A stretch of 64,000 nt of DNA from Dyadobacter sp. LHD-138 (GTDB lineage: Bacteria; Bacteroidota; Bacteroidia; Cytophagales; Spirosomataceae): contig NZ_JAVFVU010000013.1 in NCBI RefSeq assembly GCF_030929615.1, positions 1-64,000 on the forward strand. Direction: 5' to 3'. How positions within the stretch are numbered: the first letter of the stretch is position 1; each line of letters begins with the position of its first letter. The notes under the pieces were generated by a model. It saw only the letters and a program-made list of their open reading frames with translations, searched no databases and was not told where the DNA came from. The position numbers and the translations under genes were made by a program. Below are positions 17,122-25,103 of this stretch, piece after piece.

Positions 17122-18243
17122 ATGAGCAAATCAGCAATTGTGATCGGTGCCGGTATCGTCGGGTTGGCAACGGCCCGGGCATTGGGTTCAAGAGGCTATA
17201 GTGTGACGGTCATTGACAGGTCCAGTAAAGCTGTGGGCGCTTCAATCCGCAATTTCGGGATGGTTTGGCCGATTGGACAGCCGGAAGGAAAACTTTATGA
17301 AAGGGCTTTGTGTGCCAAAAGTATCTGGAAAGAAGTACTGACAGGCGGGAAATTGTGGTTTCACGAAGGAGGAAGCCTGCATATGGCCTATCATCAGGAT
17401 GAGCTGGAGGTCATTCAGCAGATCGTTGAGGCGAGTGATAAACGGCCTGTCAGCGTACTAACACCGGAACAAACGCTGGCAAAATCGCCAGCGGTAAATA
17501 AGCAGGGATTGCTGGGGTCATTGTTTTGTGAAGATGAAATGATTGTGGATCCCAGGGAGGCGATTGCGGGAATTCCGGCCTATCTTACTGAAAAATATGG
17601 TGTTCATTTTATCTGGGATAAGGCGATCTCGGAAGTGACGTATCCAACCGTGAGGGCTGGCGATCAACAGTGGGCGGCGGACGAGATTTTCGTATGCAGC
17701 GGCCAGGATTTTGAGACACTGTACCCGGAAATTTTTTCGGCAACGGCGATTACGAAATGTAAATTGCAGATGCTTCGTATGGAATCTCAGCCTGACAACT
17801 GGAAAATCGGGCCGGCGTTGTGCGGCGGGTTATCGCTTATCCATTACGACGGTTTCAAAGCGGCGCCTTCGCTTGGGAAACTCAAAGAACGTTACAAAGC
17901 AGAATACGATGCGTACCTGAAATGGGGCATTCACGTAATGGCTTCGCAAAACGGTCTGGGAGAAATTACGGTTGGGGATTCGCACGAGTATGCGCTGACT
18001 TTCGATCCTTTTGACCGGGAATTTATCAATACCATGATCCTGGATTATCTGGCGACATTTGCAGAATTCAAGTCGTCGAAAGTTTTCCAGACATGGCACG
18101 GCATTTACCCAAAGATGACCGATGGCAGTACTGAAATCGTATTGAAACCAGTCGATGGCGTAACAATCATCAATGGTTTGGGCGGCGCGGGCATGACGCT
18201 TTCCTTTGGCCTTTGTGATGAAGTGATCGGCGGTCGCTATTAA
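17122..18243 (+). CDS. FAD-dependent oxidoreductase, TIGR03364-like (aminophosphonate oxidase candidate)
   Basis: A 373-residue DAO-type flavoenzyme. The N-terminal dinucleotide-binding motif is VIGAGIVGLATARALG (residues 6-21), with the acidic residue ending strand 2 in VIDRS. The C-terminal FAD loop is INGLGGAGMTLSFG. Adjacent association with a PhnX-like hydrolase is the defining context of the TIGR03364 family, proposed to deaminate or demethylate an aminophosphonate such as 2-aminoethylphosphonate, its N-methyl or its 1-hydroxy form (family knowledge). The product would feed the hydrolase encoded 21 bp upstream. A hairpin follows the stop codon. Confidence 0.83.
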   Translation: MSKSAIVIGAGIVGLATARALGSRGYSVTVIDRSSKAVGASIRNFGMVWPIGQPEGKLYERALCAKSIWKEVLTGGKLWFHEGGSLHMAYHQDELEVIQQIVEASDKRPVSVLTPEQTLAKSPAVNKQGLLGSLFCEDEMIVDPREAIAGIPAYLTEKYGVHFIWDKAISEVTYPTVRAGDQQWAADEIFVCSGQDFETLYPEIFSATAITKCKLQMLRMESQPDNWKIGPALCGGLSLIHYDGFKAAPSLGKLKERYKAEYDAYLKWGIHVMASQNGLGEITVGDSHEYALTFDPFDREFINTMILDYLATFAEFKSSKVFQTWHGIYPKMTDGSTEIVLKPVDGVTIINGLGGAGMTLSFGLCDEVIGGRY

Positions 18244-18253
18244 AAAGAAAATA

Positions 18254-18288
18254 ATTTGTGAAGAATGACGCTGTTGTTCTTCACAAAT
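18254..18288. terminator. Hairpin after the FAD oxidoreductase gene
   Basis: ATTTGTGAAGAA (18254-18265) pairs perfectly with TTCTTCACAAAT (18277-18288) around an 11-nt loop, starting 10 bp after the stop codon. The tail is only weakly T-rich, so it may be a partial terminator or an mRNA processing/stability element separating the first two genes from the rest of the cluster. Confidence 0.45.
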
Positions 18289-18413
18289 AAAATCTTGCCC
18301 CGCTAACAGGCAGAGATGATGTTATGATTGGCGTATATAGATAATCGTTCTGTTTTTTGAGAAGGAATAGCTTATGATTTTTAATAAATAAGTGAAAGAA
18401 AAACAATTGTAAA

Positions 18414-20087
18414 ATGATTGGTCAAAACTTCAAAACATTCGGTGTGCTGGCTCTGACGGGTTTGCTGCTAAGCTCTTTTACCAAAGGTCCTGAGAAATAT
18501 CCTCCCGGAATCAAACACGTCATTGTGATTGGTGTGGACGGGTTAAGTCCTGATGGCATAAGGAAAGCAGAGACGCCCGTAATCGATAAAATGATCAAAA
18601 ACGGAAGTGTGAAATGGAATGTGCGCACGGTATTGACCTCCGCGAGCAGCCAAAACTGGGGGTCCATGATCATGGGAGCCGGGCCCGAACAACACGGAAT
18701 TATCAACAACGACTGGGAAATTGACGATCATACTTTGCCGCCTATTGTTCATGAGGCGGACGGGCGCTTTCCGACGATTTTCAGTATTTTAAGAAAGAAC
18801 AAACCGGAAGCAGAAATCGGTACGGTGTATCACTGGGAGGGATTTGGCAGACTGTTTCAAAAAAACGCGGTCAATTATGACAAACGTTTTTCCACGGAAG
18901 ACTCAACGGCATCGGATTTTATCCGGTACATTAAAGATAAAAAACCAACATTCGGTTTCGTTCATTTCGACCATGTAGACCACGCCGGACATCATGGCGG
19001 GCATGGAACGCCGGAATATTATGCCTCTGTTGCCAAAACGGATTCATTGGTCGGACAGATTTTGAAAGGGATTAGAGAGGCTGGTATTGAGGATAATACG
19101 ATGGTTGTCATCTGGGCGGATCACGGCGGGCTAGGCAAGGGGCACGGTGGCGCTACACCGCAGGAGGCTGAAATAACCGGCATTTTTTATGGAAAGGGTG
19201 TGAAGAAAGGATACGAAATCCAACAGCAGGTGTACACCTATGATCTGGCTGCAAGTATCGCCTTCGCTTTTAATGTCACACCGCCATATGCATGGATCGG
19301 TCGACCAGTTAAGCCTGCATTTGAGGGATTTGCCGAGCCGGAAAATCTGTGGCTTGGTGAAAAAATGATCAGCGTTCCGGTGATATACCCGGATAGGAAA
19401 TTGTATGCCCAGGCGGGCGGTTTGTACATCGATAAGCCGGCGCAGGTTAGCATGAGCACCGAGGCAAAAAACAGTAAAATCGTTTACACACTGGATGGGA
19501 AGACGCCGGACAAAAACTCGGCAGTTTACAAGAATCCATTCTCGGTTGACAAAACAACCGTTGTAAAAGCAAAGTCGATCGACGAGAAAGGCAATGCAAG
19601 CCAGCTTGCCACGGCTTATTTCAGAGTGATGAAAAAAGAAATGGGTAACGGGTTAATCGCCAGCTTTTATGAAGCGAAAGATTTGAAAAAACTGCCCGTT
19701 TTCAGTGAGTTAAACAAAGCATCTTCCTGGACGAGTCCAGAGTTTAATATGGATACGGACAAGGTAAACGGATTGCTCGGCAAAGAAAACAAAGGTTTTG
19801 CTATGCAATTTGAAGGATTTATCCAGATTGATCAACCGGGGAAGTATACGTTTTCCACCCAGTCGGACGATGGCAGCAGGCTGTTTATTGATGATAAAAA
19901 AGTGGTCGATAACGACGGTAATCACGGTGTGGAGGAAGCGGCCGGGTCGACAACGCTCACCGAAGGAAAGCATAAGATCCGTGTGGAATATTACAACAAT
20001 GACGGCGGCTTCTGGCTTGATGCTTTTTACAAAGGACCGGGTTTAACAAAACAACTTATTCCGGCCGACAAGCTTTTTATTAAATAA
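18414..20087 (+). CDS. Secreted alkaline-phosphatase-superfamily phosphodiesterase with PA14 domain
   Basis: A 557-residue exported protein with an N-terminal signal (FGVLALTGLLLSSFTKG). The catalytic domain (about 35-300) is of the nucleotide pyrophosphatase/phosphonoacetate hydrolase type. Metal ligands are apparent in VIGVDG, HFDHVDHAGHH, WADHGG and KGHGG. The usual threonine nucleophile aligns with a serine in ASSQNWG. After it comes a chitobiase-C-like beta domain (about 335-405: IVYTLDGKTPDK) and a PA14 domain (about 410-555: IDQPGKYTFSTQSDDGSRLF). PA14 domains often bind glycans, so it may release phosphate or phosphonate headgroups from extracellular glycans or lipids and supply the rest of the cluster (inference). 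No D-x-A-G-T-type enzyme is replaced by it. Confidence 0.8.
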   Translation: MIGQNFKTFGVLALTGLLLSSFTKGPEKYPPGIKHVIVIGVDGLSPDGIRKAETPVIDKMIKNGSVKWNVRTVLTSASSQNWGSMIMGAGPEQHGIINNDWEIDDHTLPPIVHEADGRFPTIFSILRKNKPEAEIGTVYHWEGFGRLFQKNAVNYDKRFSTEDSTASDFIRYIKDKKPTFGFVHFDHVDHAGHHGGHGTPEYYASVAKTDSLVGQILKGIREAGIEDNTMVVIWADHGGLGKGHGGATPQEAEITGIFYGKGVKKGYEIQQQVYTYDLAASIAFAFNVTPPYAWIGRPVKPAFEGFAEPENLWLGEKMISVPVIYPDRKLYAQAGGLYIDKPAQVSMSTEAKNSKIVYTLDGKTPDKNSAVYKNPFSVDKTTVVKAKSIDEKGNASQLATAYFRVMKKEMGNGLIASFYEAKDLKKLPVFSELNKASSWTSPEFNMDTDKVNGLLGKENKGFAMQFEGFIQIDQPGKYTFSTQSDDGSRLFIDDKKVVDNDGNHGVEEAAGSTTLTEGKHKIRVEYYNNDGGFWLDAFYKGPGLTKQLIPADKLFIK

Positions 20088-20213
20088 TACGGACTATTCC
20101 TAAACCCTGAAAATATGTGTTATCTTGGTTTTGACGACCTGGTTTGTGCGGTGCGATGAAATTTTTACCTGACAGTTTAGAATCTGAGTTAAGACATAAC
20201 ATTTTGTTTGACC

Positions 20214-21578
20214 ATGCGTGAAAAACATAATAGAACTGAGGGGGATATCAACCTGTCATCGGCCAGGAATGAATGGTATTCGGTCATAAAAAATGCCGAT
20301 ACGCAGGCCTATCTTCAGGAAGATGCTGATCACTTTCTTCACCAGGCTTTGTCGACGCCCTGTCTGGATGTTCTGGCTTCCTGTGAAGGGATTTACCTGA
20401 CGGATATTCAGGGCAAAAAATACATGGATTTTCACGGGAATAATGTTCATCAGGTCGGTTATCGTAACCCTTACATCATTGACCGGATTAAAGCGCAGCT
20501 CGATATTCTGCCTTTTTCTCCCAGACGATACACCAATGTTCCTGCCATTGAGCTGGCACAGAAACTGGGCGATCTGTTGCCGGGCAATTTGAAACGGGTG
20601 CTGTTTGCTCCCGGAGGCACCTCATCCATCAGTATGGCACTGAAACTTGCACGGATCGTTACCGGAAAGCATAAAATTATTTCACTTTGGGATTCATTTC
20701 ACGGCGCTTCTCTGGATGCTATTGCTGCCGGTGGTGAGCTGGATTTCCGAAAGGATATGGGACCGTTGATGCCGGGCGTGGAGCGAATTCCGCCGCCGAT
20801 GACTTACCGCGGACCATTTAAATCTTCCGGAGATGGTGATCTGGCTTATGCGGATTACCTTGAGTATGTGATTGAAAAAGAAGGAGATATCGGTGCCTTT
20901 GTGATTGAAACAATCCGGAATACCGACGTGCAGATCCCATCGCAAGCGTACTGGACGAGGGTGCGGGAGATCTGCGACCGGCATAAGGTTTTACTGATTC
21001 TTGATGAAATTCCGATTGCTTTTGGACGTACCGGAAAAATGTTTGCTTTTGAACACTATGCCATTGAGCCCGACATTATTTGTTTGGGGAAAGGACTTGG
21101 TGGAGGCGTAATGCCGATGGCCGCCATTGTGGCGCGGGAGGATTATAACGTTGCCGGCAGTATTTCTTTAGGACATTTTACCCATGAAAAAAGTCCGTTG
21201 GGAAGCGTTGCGGCACTGGCCATGCTGGAATTTATTGAACAGCATAACATCCTGCAAAAAGTACGGGCTGATGAGCAGTTTATGCGGGAGGAAATTGGCA
21301 AGCTTGCTGAACAATTTCCGTTGATAGGCGACGTACGGGGAATAGGGTTGTTATGGGGGATTGAGCTGGTAAAAGATCGGGAAACCCGGGAGAAGGCGAT
21401 CGAAGAGGCCGAGATTGTGATGTACGAATGCTTAAAAAACGGTATGAGTTTTAAAGTTTCCCAGGGCAACGTACTGCAACTTTCGCCACCGCTTACCATT
21501 ACAAGGGAAGAGCTTTCTGCCGCCCTGGAAATTCTGCGAAAAGCGCTGGAAACGGCCTCTGTATTGAAAAAATATTGA
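20214..21578 (+). CDS. Class III PLP enzyme, PbfA-like ammonia-lyase or transaminase candidate
   Basis: 454 residues from the ATG at 20214 (a TTG two codons earlier is possible). Fold-type I class III aminotransferase features: GGTSSISMALKLAR, the PLP-binding Asp in LILDEIPIAFGRTG, and the Schiff-base Lys in CLGKGLGGG. Where ordinary transaminases have a T-F-G-G-N-P-like segment, this protein has GHFTHEKSP, an unusual form. Within this cluster it is a candidate for PbfA, the lyase that converts (R)-1-hydroxy-2-aminoethylphosphonate to phosphonoacetaldehyde and ammonia (established chemistry for the family; assignment here is inference). The alternative is a 2-aminoethylphosphonate transaminase. 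It is 18 bp from the DUF5690 transporter. Confidence 0.75.
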   Translation: MREKHNRTEGDINLSSARNEWYSVIKNADTQAYLQEDADHFLHQALSTPCLDVLASCEGIYLTDIQGKKYMDFHGNNVHQVGYRNPYIIDRIKAQLDILPFSPRRYTNVPAIELAQKLGDLLPGNLKRVLFAPGGTSSISMALKLARIVTGKHKIISLWDSFHGASLDAIAAGGELDFRKDMGPLMPGVERIPPPMTYRGPFKSSGDGDLAYADYLEYVIEKEGDIGAFVIETIRNTDVQIPSQAYWTRVREICDRHKVLLILDEIPIAFGRTGKMFAFEHYAIEPDIICLGKGLGGGVMPMAAIVAREDYNVAGSISLGHFTHEKSPLGSVAALAMLEFIEQHNILQKVRADEQFMREEIGKLAEQFPLIGDVRGIGLLWGIELVKDRETREKAIEEAEIVMYECLKNGMSFKVSQGNVLQLSPPLTITREELSAALEILRKALETASVLKKY

Positions 21579-21596
21579 ACATTAAACCGCCGTGTT

Positions 21597-22898
21597 ATGC
21601 GTATCAAGGAAGCATTAGTGCGTTCAAATATATTGTTTATCACCTGGTCGATCGTGGCTTCTTTTGGCGCATATTTTTGCATGTATGCGTTTCGGAAACC
21701 CTTTAATTCCGGGTTGTATGCAGAGCTGGACTTCGCCGGGATCGGTTATAAAACCATACTGATCATCTCGCAGGTGGCTGGTTATACCTTATCGAAATTT
21801 GCAGGGATCAAAGTGATTTCCGAACTGAAATCCACATTCAGAGTAAAACTGATTATTGGCCTGATCCTGATTGCGGAGACCGCCCTTTTACTTTTCGGAC
21901 TCGTCCCTTATCCTTATAATTTTATCTTTCTGTTTATTAACGGACTGCCGCTGGGGATGGTTTATGGTGTCGTGTTCAGTTTTTTGGAAGGCCGCCGTTT
22001 TACTGAAATGATTGCGATGGGATTGAATATCAGCATCATTGTCGCATCAGGTATTTTGAAAACGACTTATATTGAAGTCCATCACTGGCTGCCTTTTATA
22101 TCGGAATTCTGGATGCCATTTTTTATGGGGCTGTTGTTTTTGCCATTCTTTTTCGTATTTGTCTGGATGCTGGATATGATGCCCGCGCCGACGCCTGAGG
22201 ACGTGAAGCTGAGGACCGAAAGGTTTCCGATGACGGCCCAGGATAAGAAAAATGTATTAAAAGAGTTCGGTTTACCGGTTTTTTGCATGCTCATTTGTTA
22301 CATCATGCTGATCGTAGTCCGTGATTTTCGGGATAATTTCGCCATCGAAATATGGAATGAGATTGATTCGGGCTGGGTAAGCAGTGTGCTTTCGGAAACC
22401 GAAATGATTATCGGCCTGGTGGTTTTGGTGGTTATTGGCAGCCTTGCTTTTATCAAAAATAACCTCATCGGATTTCGTCTGACTAATCTCGTGATTTTTA
22501 CAGGAATTCTGATGAGCGGCGTTTCCACCTATTTGTTTGACCGGCATCTGATCAGCGGGTTTTTCTGGATGCTGACGATCGGAACCGGAATGTTTTTAGC
22601 TTTTACAGTCATTCAATCGGCTGTTTTTGACCGGATGATCGCACTATTCCGTTTGAAAGCCAACGCAGGATTCTTTGTTTACATCTGCGAAAGCTTTGGT
22701 TATTTATGCAGCGTAGGCTTATTATTGTACAAAGAGTTTTTTATGAAACAACTGAGCTGGTCCAACGTGCTGATGCAATTTATCTACTTACAGGCAGGGT
22801 TAAGTCTCTTTTTATTGATCTGCGCCAATTTGTATTTCGAGAGTTATCGGAAAAATTCAATGGGCAAACAGGAGAAACAGCCATTGGCTGTCTTGTAA
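21597..22898 (+). CDS. DUF5690 family MFS-like membrane protein
   Basis: A 433-residue protein with about 12 membrane helices. The N-terminal region WSIVASFGAYFCMYAFRKPF resembles the start of MFS organophosphate:phosphate antiporters (a Y-x-x-R-K-x-F motif), and the whole fits the DUF5690 family. It follows the class III enzyme by 18 bp. Because the cluster has no PhnCDE ABC transporter, this is the likely importer of the aminophosphonate or of an organophosphate (inference). The resemblance to GlpT/UhpT-type carriers supports a phosphorylated or phosphonylated substrate. Confidence 0.8.
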   Translation: MRIKEALVRSNILFITWSIVASFGAYFCMYAFRKPFNSGLYAELDFAGIGYKTILIISQVAGYTLSKFAGIKVISELKSTFRVKLIIGLILIAETALLLFGLVPYPYNFIFLFINGLPLGMVYGVVFSFLEGRRFTEMIAMGLNISIIVASGILKTTYIEVHHWLPFISEFWMPFFMGLLFLPFFFVFVWMLDMMPAPTPEDVKLRTERFPMTAQDKKNVLKEFGLPVFCMLICYIMLIVVRDFRDNFAIEIWNEIDSGWVSSVLSETEMIIGLVVLVVIGSLAFIKNNLIGFRLTNLVIFTGILMSGVSTYLFDRHLISGFFWMLTIGTGMFLAFTVIQSAVFDRMIALFRLKANAGFFVYICESFGYLCSVGLLLYKEFFMKQLSWSNVLMQFIYLQAGLSLFLLICANLYFESYRKNSMGKQEKQPLAVL

Positions 22899-23085
22899 GT
22901 AGTAGTGAAAAATTAGTTTATATTATTGATTTTTATAATAAGCTATTTATCATCCGGTTACTGAGCTAATCGCACATAGCTAATTGCCAATAGCTACATA
23001 AGTCCGGTATGTTAACGAAACATAATTTGTTTCCCATCGGCGGGGACTGTTATTTTGTCAACCAAATATCAGCCTTATTCCCGCT

Positions 23086-24042
23086 ATGAAAATTTTGTCT
23101 CTTGCTGTTTTATTCTGTTCCATTGTTGTATTGCATGGATATGTTTCAAAAGGAGGGGATTTAAAAGACGATAAACAAAGTCCGCTTCAGCACAAGCTGA
23201 TGAAACTGAGACCGGATGCGGTTTGGAAACAGATCGCTGCCGTACCGCTTCATTTTTCCGCGGGTCATCCGCAGGGTATGGTTAAAATCGGTGACTATTT
23301 TTTTATGACCTCTGTCAAAGTAAAAAAATGGCCGAAGAAATATGCTGAACAAAACAAGGAATATGATCGTGACGCTGGTGAAGGCGTGGGTCATTTATAT
23401 AAATTTGATAAGGAAGGGAAATTATTATCCGATATAACCCTTGGTGAAGGAGACATTTATCACCCCGGCGGCATCGACTTTGACGGAAAAAATATCTGGA
23501 TACCCGTCGCGGAATATCGTCCCGATAGCCGCGCTATCATCTATAACGTTGACCCGGTAACGATGAAAGTTACGGAGATTCTTCGCTGCAAAGATCATAT
23601 CGGTGCCGTGGTTTATGAACCTTCAAGCCGCATGCTCACTGGAATGAGCTGGGGTGCTGGAAAGTTTTACAAGTGGAATCTTAAAAACCGCGAACCGAAA
23701 GTTGCTGATTTTTTTCCGCCGCTGCATGCGGCTGACAATAAATCATTATACATCAATTATCAGGATTGCCATTATATTGGTAATCAGCTGATGCTATGTT
23801 CGGGCCTTGGGAATTATAAAACGGCAGAAGGGAAATCTTTTAGTATGGGCGGATTTGATATCATAAGCCTGAAAGATTATCGGCCTGTAAGCCAGCTTCC
23901 CATCAACCTCTGGTCGCCTTCCGGTAGAATTATGACGAGCAATCCGTTTTGGGTTGAAGAAACAGCAACTGGTTTACGGACCTATTTTGTGCCGGACGAT
24001 GACGGAGCGGCCACACTTTTTATTTATGAAGTCAATATCTGA
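23086..24042 (+). CDS. DUF6454 family exported protein
   Basis: A 318-residue protein with an N-terminal signal (ILSLAVLFCSIVVLHGYVS). The mature part has beta-propeller-like stretches: KIGDYFFMTSVKV, HLYKFDKEGKLLSDITLGEGDIYHP, GGIDFDGKNIWIPVAEY. This is the pattern of the DUF6454 family of unknown function. It lies 187 bp after the DUF5690 gene, too far to be sure it belongs to the phosphonate operon. No enzymatic residues are recognisable. Confidence 0.7.
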   Translation: MKILSLAVLFCSIVVLHGYVSKGGDLKDDKQSPLQHKLMKLRPDAVWKQIAAVPLHFSAGHPQGMVKIGDYFFMTSVKVKKWPKKYAEQNKEYDRDAGEGVGHLYKFDKEGKLLSDITLGEGDIYHPGGIDFDGKNIWIPVAEYRPDSRAIIYNVDPVTMKVTEILRCKDHIGAVVYEPSSRMLTGMSWGAGKFYKWNLKNREPKVADFFPPLHAADNKSLYINYQDCHYIGNQLMLCSGLGNYKTAEGKSFSMGGFDIISLKDYRPVSQLPINLWSPSGRIMTSNPFWVEETATGLRTYFVPDDDGAATLFIYEVNI

Positions 24043-24262
24043 TCAATATGGCTTGAATAACTGGTTTAACGTATACCTTTCGGCGTCATTGCGTAAGGCT
24101 TTCCAATATTCCAATCCTTTAATAGGGCCGGTAAATAATATGACCGGAAATGTATAAACGGTAAATTAAATCCTGATTTAAAGTAGCTGTTTTCGGGAAA
24201 ATAATACCAGAAAGAAATACCAATATTGCAACGAGGTTGTTCCGTATAGTGATCTCGCCATA

Positions 24263-24293
24263 TGGCACAACGGTCAGGTTAGCCGTTGTGCCA
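24263..24293. terminator. Terminator-like hairpin between convergent genes
   Basis: TGGCACAACGG (24263-24273) and CCGTTGTGCCA (24283-24293) pair perfectly with a 9-nt loop, followed by ATCTTTT on the plus strand. It lies between the DUF6454 gene and the convergent small secreted protein and could end transcription from both. The rest of the 289-bp gap holds nothing I recognise. Confidence 0.65.
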
Positions 24294-24331
24294 ATCTTTT
24301 CGAATTTTGATAAGCGCTCCGATACAAAAGC

Positions 24332-24757
24332 TCAGCGTTTCGACTGGGTTACCTCATAATTGTTTGATTCACGGTCCATCGTGTCCGTAAAAGTTTTATA
24401 ATGTTCTGCTGCCTTTTCTGCTCCAAACATCTTTGTCAGCAGGGACTCCACATCATAATCCCCGCCCGCTACAACCGGATCCATGATGAAAATGTATGGA
24501 TAAGTTCCATCGGGATCCGCCTTGCCGGCATGCATCGTCCGGGTTTGTTTAAATACCCGTTGCTCATCTTCTGAAAGTTTGGTTGATGCTGGCCAGAATA
24601 CGTTATGGATAAAATTTTCAAACTGCTCACGTTTATCTGCCTTCACATGTTGCACAATGACCCAGACCGTTTCATTTTCCTTGGCGCGGGTCAGGCTTTG
24701 TCCAAATCCCGCGTTGGTGCTCAGCAGGACGATTAAAATGAGATATAAAGTTTTCAT
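24332..24757 (-). CDS. Small exported protein of unknown function
   Basis: 141 residues from the ATG at 24757; an upstream TTG is less likely. A clear signal peptide (MKTLYLILIVLLSTNAGFGQ) precedes a mature domain of about 120 residues with VWVIVQHVKADKREQFENFI, a pattern reminiscent of dimeric alpha-beta barrel (ABM/Dabb) proteins, though I cannot confirm this. It stands alone, convergent with the DUF6454 gene. The function is unknown. Confidence 0.65.
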   Translation of the reverse strand: MKTLYLILIVLLSTNAGFGQSLTRAKENETVWVIVQHVKADKREQFENFIHNVFWPASTKLSEDEQRVFKQTRTMHAGKADPDGTYPYIFIMDPVVAGGDYDVESLLTKMFGAEKAAEHYKTFTDTMDRESNNYEVTQSKR

Positions 24758-25103
24758 AATCAATAAGGTTTAAATGATGAATGAAAGACTTACGCTGATA
24801 CAATATGAAATATAATGAATCTTGACCGTAGTTGTTTTCCTTTGATGAAGAATTGATTAAATGGCTTATTTGTCTAATTTTTAGTTTGTTATGTATGTGA
24901 TGGTTGCTTGTAATGTCAAATGATGTGGGGAGTTGCTGGATTTTTGATCCCGGCCAGATTAGCGTGCAGGATAGTCTTTAAGTATAATTTCAGTTTCATT
25001 AGGTGTGAATTTTTAGAGTATTATTGGGCTGTTTCTGTGTTTTAGTAGTACAATAGCCATAGATCCAAATAGTTTCTGACTTAAAAAACTTTTACTGCCT
25101 GAT
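24758..25103. other. Intergenic region
   Basis: 346 bp between divergent genes. It must hold promoters for both but shows no convincing consensus pair, repeat or hairpin. Confidence 0.4.
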
